From Paenibacillus sambharensis (GTDB lineage: Bacteria; Bacillota; Bacilli; Paenibacillales; Paenibacillaceae): a stretch of 64,000 bases of DNA. Positions 47,209-54,487 of the stretch are shown piece after piece (the stretch's first letter is position 1; each line of letters starts with the position of its first letter). The notes below the pieces were generated by a model that was given only the letters and a program-made list of their open reading frames with translations, was not told where the DNA came from and searched no databases. A program made the position numbers and the translations under genes. Where the stretch lies: contig NZ_QKRB01000054.1 in assembly GCF_003233845.1 (NCBI RefSeq), positions 62,001 to 126,000 of the forward strand, in the 5' to 3' direction.

Positions 47209-48054
47209 TTACTTGGCTTCGTCTCTGGCGTACAGCATACCGACTTTACCCAGTGCTTTGCCAGGAAGAGACCGCAGCTGGGCGATTCTTACGCCCATTA
47301 GAGATGCGAATAATCCGAGCATTACACCGCCAAGCATATCGGTCAGCCAATGAATGCCGAGGTAGAAGATCGAGAAAATAATAATCGAGGCGCTGATCCC
47401 GCAGAACCATGCCCACCCCTTGATGCCTGAGCGGAATGCCAGCATCGCCATCGTAACGGACATCGAGGTATGGAGACTCGGGAAGCAGTTATCAAGTCCT
47501 GACAGCTCCCTGTACTGCGATTCAAAGCTTGGGAACACGTCCAGCATGCGGAACTGAACGGTAGGATCGAAAGCCCATACCTCTTTCACCGGGAAGAACA
47601 AGTAGAAGGGGATGGCGATCAGATAATTTAACATAACGGCATAGCAGGTCGCATAGAACAGCTGATAATTTTTTTTATAGGTATAGATACCAATCGAGAC
47701 GATAAGCAGCGACTGAAAGACAATCAAGTACATGAAGGACAGGAAGGACGTCATCCAGGGGGCATAAAAGAGATTCTGGAGCCCGCTGACAAAGCCGCCT
47801 TCAAGTGAATGAATAAATCCGGTAAAGTCGCTGGAAATATTCATGTTCTCCTCCAGCGTTAATTCCCACTTGTTCAGGAACAATATCGCTAGCAGGGCTC
47901 CGAAATGGAGCAGATAACGGGGCGACGATGCAAGCTTTTTCAAGAAATGAATAACCGGAATTAATGGAAAAGTGCGCGTGCCGGCCCACAATAAAATGAA
48001 GACGGTCAAGGCCGTAAGCCACGTAACCGTCTGCATGGACGCGTATTGGATCAT
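47209..48054 (-). CDS. PAP2-superfamily phosphatase, membrane
   Basis: PAP2 enzymes dephosphorylate lipid phosphates or act as phosphotransferases. The protein has about six membrane helices with the phosphatase motifs NCFPSLHTSMSV and YLGIHWLTDMLGGV, which hold the catalytic histidines. The substrate is unknown. The frame is open to a GTG at 48087 (292 residues). ATG 48054 gives 281 residues and has AGGAGG 11 bases upstream, inside a 13-base palindrome (48059-48071). It reads opposite to the queA-yajC genes, and two terminators separate it from yajC. Confidence 0.85.
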   Translation of the reverse strand: MIQYASMQTVTWLTALTVFILLWAGTRTFPLIPVIHFLKKLASSPRYLLHFGALLAILFLNKWELTLEENMNISSDFTGFIHSLEGGFVSGLQNLFYAPWMTSFLSFMYLIVFQSLLIVSIGIYTYKKNYQLFYATCYAVMLNYLIAIPFYLFFPVKEVWAFDPTVQFRMLDVFPSFESQYRELSGLDNCFPSLHTSMSVTMAMLAFRSGIKGWAWFCGISASIIIFSIFYLGIHWLTDMLGGVMLGLFASLMGVRIAQLRSLPGKALGKVGMLYARDEAK

Positions 48055-48152
48055 GTTTAGGAGGTCCTCCTGAAATGTATAGTTCACTTCAATAACTATG
48101 CCAGTATAGCATAGAACGAAGCGGCAGAACTATACGACTGAAGACCAGTTCC

Positions 48153-48560
48153 CTAATTATTTTTGGTTCCAACGCCAAACATTCCACCAACAGCTCCAGC
48201 TGGTACGGCAGCGGCCAGAAGCATGAATGTCTCGGTCGTGAACGGAGCATTGGCTGCCAGGAAGCCAGTGACGATAATCAGAATGGCATAAATGCCGCCG
48301 GTGACGGCCCCTTGATACCAGCCCTTGCTCTCCGACTTGCGTCCGGCAGCAAAGCCGCCGGCGAGTGCGGACAAGCTGTGCAGTATCCAGGCGTACAGCT
48401 GCAGGCTTGTTTCCTGCAGGCCGCTGTAACGGAGCATAAGAGACAGCAGGAGTGCACCTGCCATCAGCCAGATCATTGCGATAACCGTTCCGACCAGCAG
48501 GGCAGAGCCCTTGCGTACATGCGTAACACCTTTTGATACACTTCTCATTGGATTAACCAT
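48153..48560 (-). CDS. TIGR04086-family membrane protein (YrzE-like)
   Basis: This is a 135-residue protein with four hydrophobic helices, glycine-rich in the second and last (LSALAGGFAAGRKSESKGWYQGAVTGGIYAI, AVPAGAVGGMFG). This layout is typical of the TIGR04086 family found beside yajC in Bacillales (yrzE in B. subtilis). Function unknown. AAGGAGGAAC lies eight bases upstream of the ATG on the reverse strand. Confidence 0.82.
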   Translation of the reverse strand: MVNPMRSVSKGVTHVRKGSALLVGTVIAMIWLMAGALLLSLMLRYSGLQETSLQLYAWILHSLSALAGGFAAGRKSESKGWYQGAVTGGIYAILIIVTGFLAANAPFTTETFMLLAAAVPAGAVGGMFGVGTKNN

Positions 48561-48705
48561 TGTCGTTCCTCCTTAGAGGCTGTGACAAGCCTTTTTTACA
48601 CCTTATTGCTTCTGCCGGATAATTAGAACAGTTGTCCTGTTTTTAATTTGCATGAGGGACTCCTTAGCAGGCTAAACTACCGCTTACCGGAAGCCAAGAC
48701 GCAGC

Positions 48706-49128
48706 GTGACCATCAACCGGTCGGGGAGGCTGGAGCTCTTGTATGAAGTACTGCTATTGCTGTTTCTAGTGGCTGTGATCTGGGTCGCTGCATTAATCGG
48801 TGTACTTGCTCTGCTGGCTGGAAGCGGCGGAAGGCTGGGGCTTGCCGGGGGCGATCATTCGCACCCGTATCTGGATTCACACGTGTCACTGGCAAGTAAC
48901 AGGACAGCGGAAGGAGGCAAGACGGCATACCGGCTCGAAAAGCTGCCCCTGCTGCTTATTTCTGAGGGGAAAGTTATCGAAGAGAACCTCAGGCAGACAG
49001 GTAAAACCAGGTTTTGGCTGAATCGTGAAGTGACGCTAAAGGGAATTAAGGGTATCCGTCAGGTGTGCTGGTGTACGATTAATTTCCGGGGGGAGCTGTA
49101 TATTCTGGGTGATAAAAATCTCAGCTGA
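48706..49128 (+). CDS. Short DUF421-like membrane protein (YrbG position)
   Basis: The C-terminal part (about 77-135, LPLLLISEGKVIEENLRQTG and LKGIKGIRQVCWCTINFRGELYILG) resembles the cytoplasmic domain of DUF421 proteins such as YrbG. Those are about 220 residues with three helices. Here only one long hydrophobic segment (about 10-40) and a polar spacer precede it, 140 residues in all. A stop at 48673 and no ATG limit the 5' end; the first possible start is GTG 48706, with a poor ribosome binding site. It lies between the yrzE- and spoVB-like genes, as yrbG does, so it is likely a reduced or decaying copy. Confidence 0.55.
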   Translation: MTINRSGRLELLYEVLLLLFLVAVIWVAALIGVLALLAGSGGRLGLAGGDHSHPYLDSHVSLASNRTAEGGKTAYRLEKLPLLLISEGKVIEENLRQTGKTRFWLNREVTLKGIKGIRQVCWCTINFRGELYILGDKNLS

Positions 49129-49159
49129 TGGTTTAAGGCAAGTTCCGCCCCCGAACGAG

Positions 49160-50779
49160 TTACTTAAAGAAGCGGCCAAAGTATGGAACCCGGGCCATGT
49201 CATGCCGGTCAATAATATTCATCCACACCATCAGTAGCAAATAAACTGCAGCGCCCGCCGTGCAAGCGATCAGCAGGTTCAGCCATTCGGCCTGCAACGG
49301 CGCGCTGCTCATCGTCAGACGGGAAACCGCCCCCATAATAATCATAGCTGATCCCACCTTAATGAAATCAAGAAGCTTCATATGGAAGCCGACTGCCCTA
49401 AGTACACCAATGCCGTGAAGCAGCGTCACCAGCACGATGTTTACATTGATGGCTATAAGTGCTCCGTTGATACCGAGATGGGGCAATGAGGCGAGCTGAG
49501 CAATGAGCGCCAGCTTGACCGCTGCACCAATGAAGGTGTTCATCAGAGCGGTTCCCGGCTTCTCTAGGGCCTGAAGGGCAGCCTGGAGAGGAGCCTGAAG
49601 GTAAACAAATAACGCGACAGGGGCCATTAACTTCAGCATGGGTGTAATTTCAGCATGGTCATACAGCAGCCGGCAGATCGGCTCCGCAAATAAATACATG
49701 ACTACAGCGAATGGCGCCCCTGATACGAGAGCCAGGCGCATGGATTGGTGCAGACGCTTGTGAATAAGCGCTCTGTCTCCTCTGGCAGCCGCTTCAGACA
49801 GCGAAGGCACGAGTGAGACTGCAAGGGAATAAGTCAATGCAGTGGGCAGGAGAATGACGGGGATAATCATCCCCTGCAGTGCGCCATACTGGGCTGTCGC
49901 TATTCCGGTCATCACACCGGCTGCTGCGAGGCTGCGCATGGTGAAGATGGATTCAAGCAAATAAGACAGCGAGCCGACCAATCTGCTGCCGGTTACGGGC
50001 ACAGACAAGCCGAGCAGCTTGCGCAGAGCTGAAGGTTCACGGGCGGCAGGCGGCGTCAGAGCAATTTCCTTGGGGCTAACGGTTTTCGAATCGTCCGTCT
50101 GAGACAGATCTGCTGCTGGCGAGTGAGTAGAATGGAGGCTTCTGCGGTCCTTGCTGTGCTGAATATACAGTACGCTGAGGCCCATCAGTTCACCTATGAT
50201 CACACCTGCCATCGCGCCTGCCGACGCCCACTCAAGCCCGTAAGGCAGAAGCAGGCTGGCGAGCAGCAGCATGAAGATGATGCGGACAACCGTTTCGGTG
50301 ATTTGGGACACAGCTGTCGGGACCATATTCTGGCATCCTTGAAAATAACCGCGGTACACGGAAGAGACCGCTGTGATGGCGAGGATTGGGCTCATGCATA
50401 AGAATGTGAAGTAAACCCTGGAGTCAGTCAGGATGTGAGTGGTGATCCAAGGTGCAAGAAGGACAGCAGCGGCCGTAAACAGGACTGCGAGTGTTAAGGT
50501 GAGCTGCAGTGCTGTGCGGAAAATAATCCGGACGCGTTCTTCGTCTCCCTGGGTCTTCGCTTCAGCGGTCCATTTGGCAACGGCAAGCGGAATTCCGCCG
50601 GTTACAATCGTGATCAGCACGATCATGAACGGATAGGCCAGCTGGAACAGACCCACGCCTTCGGCTCCGATAATTCTCGGCAGGGCAATGCGGGGGATAA
50701 ATCCGAGTATGCGGTTAATGATCCCGGCTGCGAGCAGTATCATAGCTCCTTTAATAAATGTTTGCTTCGTCTTGCTCAA
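49160..50779 (-). CDS. spoVB: Stage V sporulation protein B (MOP-family flippase)
   Basis: SpoVB belongs to the polysaccharide exporter/MurJ-like flippase group and is needed for spore cortex formation. The 539-residue protein has about 14 helices. It opens with KGAMILLAAGIINRILGFIPRIALPRIIGAEGVGLFQL and holds GIPLAVAKWTAEAK and FQGCQNMVPTAVSQITE, all usual for SpoVB. One long cytoplasmic loop (about 205-250) is rich in Ser, Thr and Pro. The start is TTG with GAGGGG upstream. Position next to comN and secDF matches B. subtilis. Paralogs exist, so the exact assignment is an inference. Confidence 0.88.
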   Translation of the reverse strand: MSKTKQTFIKGAMILLAAGIINRILGFIPRIALPRIIGAEGVGLFQLAYPFMIVLITIVTGGIPLAVAKWTAEAKTQGDEERVRIIFRTALQLTLTLAVLFTAAAVLLAPWITTHILTDSRVYFTFLCMSPILAITAVSSVYRGYFQGCQNMVPTAVSQITETVVRIIFMLLLASLLLPYGLEWASAGAMAGVIIGELMGLSVLYIQHSKDRRSLHSTHSPAADLSQTDDSKTVSPKEIALTPPAAREPSALRKLLGLSVPVTGSRLVGSLSYLLESIFTMRSLAAAGVMTGIATAQYGALQGMIIPVILLPTALTYSLAVSLVPSLSEAAARGDRALIHKRLHQSMRLALVSGAPFAVVMYLFAEPICRLLYDHAEITPMLKLMAPVALFVYLQAPLQAALQALEKPGTALMNTFIGAAVKLALIAQLASLPHLGINGALIAINVNIVLVTLLHGIGVLRAVGFHMKLLDFIKVGSAMIIMGAVSRLTMSSAPLQAEWLNLLIACTAGAAVYLLLMVWMNIIDRHDMARVPYFGRFFK

Positions 50780-50962
50780 GGTTACGTCCCCTCATCTCTA
50801 TGGAAGGCTGGCGGGCCGGCCTGTCCGTGCCCTATATTTCATATGTATGCAGCCTGTCTTGCCGCATGCCAACATTTCAGTAAATCGTTGGGTTCAGCAG
50901 GATAATGCTGCGGGGCAGCGAATAAGTAACGGATAGACGGAATATCGGGGAGGCTTGCGACG

Positions 50963-51217
50963 ATGTCGGAACAGTCATTGACCGATGAGGAGCTAACACA
51001 GCTGGTGGAATCGCTTTGCGAGAGCAAGGCGGAGGAATTCAGACTAATCGGGTATGAGCATGTAACAGGCAGGGAAGTATGGGACTGCGTCAGTGAGAAA
51101 TACAGCCGGACAGGAATGCCGGCGCTGCATCAAATCGTGAACGATATCTTATCGCTTAAGACGACGCAGTTTATGAATTTCTTGACCTTAGGCGCTTACA
51201 AGGGGACCTACTTCTAG
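50963..51217 (+). CDS. comN: ComN-family post-transcriptional regulator
   Basis: ComN in B. subtilis promotes localisation of comE mRNA and interacts with DivIVA. The 84-residue protein has the family core REVWDCVSEKYSRTGMPALHQIVNDILSLKTTQFMNFLTLGAYKG. GGGAGG lies eight bases before the ATG. It sits between spoVB (divergent) and secD, as yrzD/comN does in B. subtilis. Its role here is inferred. Confidence 0.85.
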   Translation: MSEQSLTDEELTQLVESLCESKAEEFRLIGYEHVTGREVWDCVSEKYSRTGMPALHQIVNDILSLKTTQFMNFLTLGAYKGTYF

Positions 51218-51236
51218 AAGTCGGGTCTCTTTTTTT
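51202..51236 (+). terminator. Terminator after comN
   Basis: An imperfect stem (about 51202-51214 with 51217-51229, two mismatches, core CTTC/GAAG) is followed by seven T. The T-run runs directly into the secD -35 box. Confidence 0.7.
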
Positions 51237-51263
51237 GACTCGAATTTCAAGCGTCGTTATAAT
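51235..51263 (+). promoter_or_regulatory. Sigma-A promoter of secDF
   Basis: TTGACT (51235-51240), 17 bases and TATAAT (51258-51263), 37 bases before the secD ATG. Confidence 0.8.
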
Positions 51264-51299
51264 GGGAATATTGAGTAGACAAGGGGGAGCAAGAAGGCA

Positions 51300-52565
51300 A
51301 TGAATAGAATGCTGGCTTTCATCCTGATTGTGGTTGTTACGTTCGGCGCTGTTGCGGTCACAAGTCCGGGGCTCGTGCGTGACATTAATCTGGGTCTGGA
51401 TCTTAAAGGCGGGTTTGAAATTTTGTACGAGGCGGAGCCGCTGGAGCCGGGCGGTGAAGTGACAAAGGATTCTCTGAATGAGACGGCAAGAAGTCTGGAG
51501 AGCCGTATTAACTCTACTGGGGTGACGGAGCCCGAAGTAGTAACAGAAGGCGACAACCGGATTCGTGTCAAAATTGCCGGTGTAGCCAATGAGGCCGAGC
51601 TTCGTGAGACGCTGAAGCGTCCCGCGGAGCTGACGTTCCGGAGTATGCGCGGATGTGCGCCGGAAGCCGGATTCTGTAAGGTGGAGCTGGTAGGCAGCGA
51701 CTTCGTGGAGAACGGAGCGAATGTTGAACAAGACAGCTTAGGCGGCTCGAAAATTACAATGAAGCTGAAGAGCGCCTCGAAATTCGCAGAAATTACCCGG
51801 GAAATAGCCAGGCTGCCGCTCGGCCAAAACCAGCTGGCGATCTATCTGGATGAGGAGCAGCTTTCAGCTCCTTCCGTTTCGGGTGAAATCAACAGCTCCA
51901 GTGCAGAGATTACAGGCGGCTACACACGTGAAGAAGCCAAGAAGATTGCCGACATTATTAACCTTGGCGCGCTGCCGCTCAAATTAACGGAACGGTACAC
52001 GCAGTCAGTCGGCGCGACGCTGGGACAACTGTCCCTTCAGCAGACTGTCTTTGCAGGTATTCTGGGATCGGCCATTGTGCTGCTGTTTATGCTGGTATTC
52101 TACCGCCTTCCAGGACTGGTAGCATCGATCTCCCTCATCGCATATATATGGCTCCTGCTTGTTGGGGTCTGGCTGATGGAGGTAACACTCACCCTCCCGG
52201 GTATTGCGGCTGTAATTCTTGGTATCGGCATGGCAGTAGATGCGAACATTATTACCTATGAACGGATCAAGGAAGAGCTTCGCAGCGGCAAGAGCATCTT
52301 GTCGTCTCTGAAGGCGGGCTCCCGTAATTCCTTTCGCACGATTATGGACGCGAATGTGACGACCATTATTGCAGGCAGTGTGCTCTATATGATCGGTACT
52401 GGTGCAGTTAAGGGATTTGCGGTGGTTCTTATCATGAGTATCATCATAAGCATTATCACGAATGTCGGGTACTCGCGCCTCCTGCTTTATCTGCTGATTC
52501 GCAGCAACATAATCAAGAACAAGGCGCTGTTTGGTGTGAAGGAGAGTGAAATCCGTGCATTATAA
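51300..52565 (+). CDS. secD: Protein translocase subunit SecD
   Basis: SecD works with SecF to drive protein export using the proton gradient. The 421-residue protein has an N-terminal helix, an outer domain (about 30-240; GLDLKGGFEILYEA, then a P1-like and head region) and five C-terminal helices with IAAVILGIGMAVDANIITYERIKEE. It is separate from SecF, whereas B. subtilis has one fused SecDF protein. secF starts inside its last codons. Confidence 0.96.
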   Translation: MNRMLAFILIVVVTFGAVAVTSPGLVRDINLGLDLKGGFEILYEAEPLEPGGEVTKDSLNETARSLESRINSTGVTEPEVVTEGDNRIRVKIAGVANEAELRETLKRPAELTFRSMRGCAPEAGFCKVELVGSDFVENGANVEQDSLGGSKITMKLKSASKFAEITREIARLPLGQNQLAIYLDEEQLSAPSVSGEINSSSAEITGGYTREEAKKIADIINLGALPLKLTERYTQSVGATLGQLSLQQTVFAGILGSAIVLLFMLVFYRLPGLVASISLIAYIWLLLVGVWLMEVTLTLPGIAAVILGIGMAVDANIITYERIKEELRSGKSILSSLKAGSRNSFRTIMDANVTTIIAGSVLYMIGTGAVKGFAVVLIMSIIISIITNVGYSRLLLYLLIRSNIIKNKALFGVKESEIRAL

Positions 52566-53469
52566 TTTGCGTAAATTTGATTTCATTAAGCTGAGCCGGT
52601 ATTTCTTTCTATTTTCGATTGCCATTACAGTGCTTGGTGTGATCACGCTTGCCGCCCTCGGCATGAACTATGGGGTAGATTTCCGTGCGGGCTCCAGTAT
52701 GGACCTGGCCGTTCAGAAGAATCTTCAGGACCAGAAGGAAGAAATCCAGTCCTTCCTGGATGAGCAGAATCTTGGCAGATATACACTGACTGTTGGCGCT
52801 GAGCGGGTCTCGATCCGCTTTGATGACATCCTGACTGATCAGGAAGAACAGCAGCTTAAGCAAGGCTTCGCAGATACCTTTGATCCGAAGGCTTCAGCGG
52901 AGGTCTATACCGTAGATGTTCAGATGGCACGTGAGCTGCAGACCAATGCCATGATGGCGGTTGCACTTGCCAGTGTCGGGATCATTATTTATGTCAGCAT
53001 CCGGTTTGAATGGCGGTTTGCGGTGGCAGCTATTGTTGCTTTGCTGCATGATGCCTTCATCGTTATCAGTCTGTTCTCCATTCTGAGACTGGAGGTTAAT
53101 CTTCCATTCATCGTGGCTGTGCTGACGATTATCGGTTATTCCATTAACGATACGATCGTTATCTTCGACCGCATACGAGAGAACATGCGGTTTGCGAAGC
53201 TGAAATCGAAGGAAGATATTGCGGCACTTGTCAACGAGAGCATCTGGCAGACGATGACCCGTTCGATTAATACCGTCGCTACCGTATTCGTAACCGCGCT
53301 TTGCGTTTTTCTGTTTGGCGGCGAGTCGATTAAGCTGTTCTCGCTCGCTATCTTGTTCGGTTTGGTCAGCGGCGCTTACTCGTCCATCTTCATCGCAAGT
53401 CCGCTGTGGCTTGTGCTGAAGAATAAGCAAAAACCGAAGACACCGGCTAATACCCAAACAGCCGGCTAG
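52555..53469 (+). CDS. secF: Protein translocase subunit SecF
   Basis: SecF is the partner of SecD. It has about 304 residues and six helices, with NYGVDFRAGSSMDLAV, VEVYTVDVQ-like outer sequence and ILTIIGYSINDTIVIFDRIREN in helix 4. Two GTG starts are possible: 52546 (AAGGAG one base upstream) and 52555 (ten bases), and the latter has the more normal spacing. Both lie within secD, so expression is coupled. Confidence 0.95.
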   Translation: MHYNLRKFDFIKLSRYFFLFSIAITVLGVITLAALGMNYGVDFRAGSSMDLAVQKNLQDQKEEIQSFLDEQNLGRYTLTVGAERVSIRFDDILTDQEEQQLKQGFADTFDPKASAEVYTVDVQMARELQTNAMMAVALASVGIIIYVSIRFEWRFAVAAIVALLHDAFIVISLFSILRLEVNLPFIVAVLTIIGYSINDTIVIFDRIRENMRFAKLKSKEDIAALVNESIWQTMTRSINTVATVFVTALCVFLFGGESIKLFSLAILFGLVSGAYSSIFIASPLWLVLKNKQKPKTPANTQTAG

Positions 53470-53485
53470 AAAGGTGTGAAGCACA

Positions 53486-54400
53486 TTGCGAAAGCAGGGG
53501 ACACTTGGACAACCATCCGCGGGAAGCAAAAATCTGTGGGGAAATGCCGGACTTGCCCTGCTTAAGGGAGGCGCTGGCTGGTTCACAGGCAGCCAAGCAT
53601 TGCTTGCAGACGCCTTCCGCAGTGCGACGGATTTAGCCAGGGATTATGCGTCTTCTGTATCGCAGCAGCGTCAAATCAAGCAGGATCAGCGGCGTCCGGC
53701 CGACCTGAAGAGCAGGCAGGCTGGCGGTGATCAGGCCTTTACGCTTGTTATTTCACTGCTGCTGCTCATCGTCGGAATCGAAATTTGCATATCGGCGGTC
53801 CGGTTTACTGCGGACGGGATAGTAGAAGCGCCTCATGGGGCGGCCATGATTGTGATAACGGCGGCCTGGCTTCTTAAGATCCTGTTCTTCCCGGAGAAGG
53901 GCCGTGCTGCAGCTGAAATGTACGTATCCGCTGTCGTTCTGCTGGGGACGTTTACCGCATGGCTGGGCGGTCAGCTGGATGTGTCCATGCTTCTGTATGG
54001 CGACCCGGCAGCGGCCTTCGCGGTCGGGGCCGCTGTAGCATGGAACGGCTATCGTCAGCTGGCCGGCGGGCTTGCATCGTCCAGAGCCTCTGGCTTAGCG
54101 AAGACAGATGAAGCGGAGTTGTCAGCGGCTGTACAGCGGATGGATGGGGTTATCGCCATCGGTTCGCTGTCAGCCTGGGAACAAGGGCATTATGTTGCCG
54201 TGGAAGTCACAATAAGTGTCAATCCAAGAATAACGGTTCAGGAAGGGCACGAAATAGCCAGACGTGTCAGGGAGCATCTGCTCAAGCGTTTTATTCACTT
54301 AAGCGAGGTTCAGGTGCATGTTGATCCTTATGACGGAGGCTATCCATACAAATCCAATCATGATCCGAATGAGGAGCATATACCGACGCTGCTGCAGTAA
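53486..54400 (+). CDS. Cation diffusion facilitator-like membrane protein with altered transport site
   Basis: The 304-residue protein has the CDF layout: an N-terminal helix pair (NLWGNAGLALLKGGAGWFTGSQALLADAF), further helices to about 195, and a soluble C-terminal domain ending in VQVHVDPYD, the usual cytoplasmic metal motif. In active CDF proteins the transport site uses D/H-x3-D in helix 2 and H-x3-D in helix 5. Here helix 2 reads R45-S-A-T-D49 and helix 5 reads L169-L-Y-G-D173, so the first ligand of each pair is replaced. It may have lost or changed substrate. The start is TTG with AAAGGTG upstream, 17 bases after secF. The family is fairly sure, the function is not. Confidence 0.75.
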   Translation: MRKQGTLGQPSAGSKNLWGNAGLALLKGGAGWFTGSQALLADAFRSATDLARDYASSVSQQRQIKQDQRRPADLKSRQAGGDQAFTLVISLLLLIVGIEICISAVRFTADGIVEAPHGAAMIVITAAWLLKILFFPEKGRAAAEMYVSAVVLLGTFTAWLGGQLDVSMLLYGDPAAAFAVGAAVAWNGYRQLAGGLASSRASGLAKTDEAELSAAVQRMDGVIAIGSLSAWEQGHYVAVEVTISVNPRITVQEGHEIARRVREHLLKRFIHLSEVQVHVDPYDGGYPYKSNHDPNEEHIPTLLQ

Positions 54401-54487
54401 GCCGGCAGCGGCGGTTTTTTGCTGCTTGTGGGATTACACGCTTCTACGGCAGGCTGGTAGGTATTTATGGGCAGGGGGGAAGAGGCG

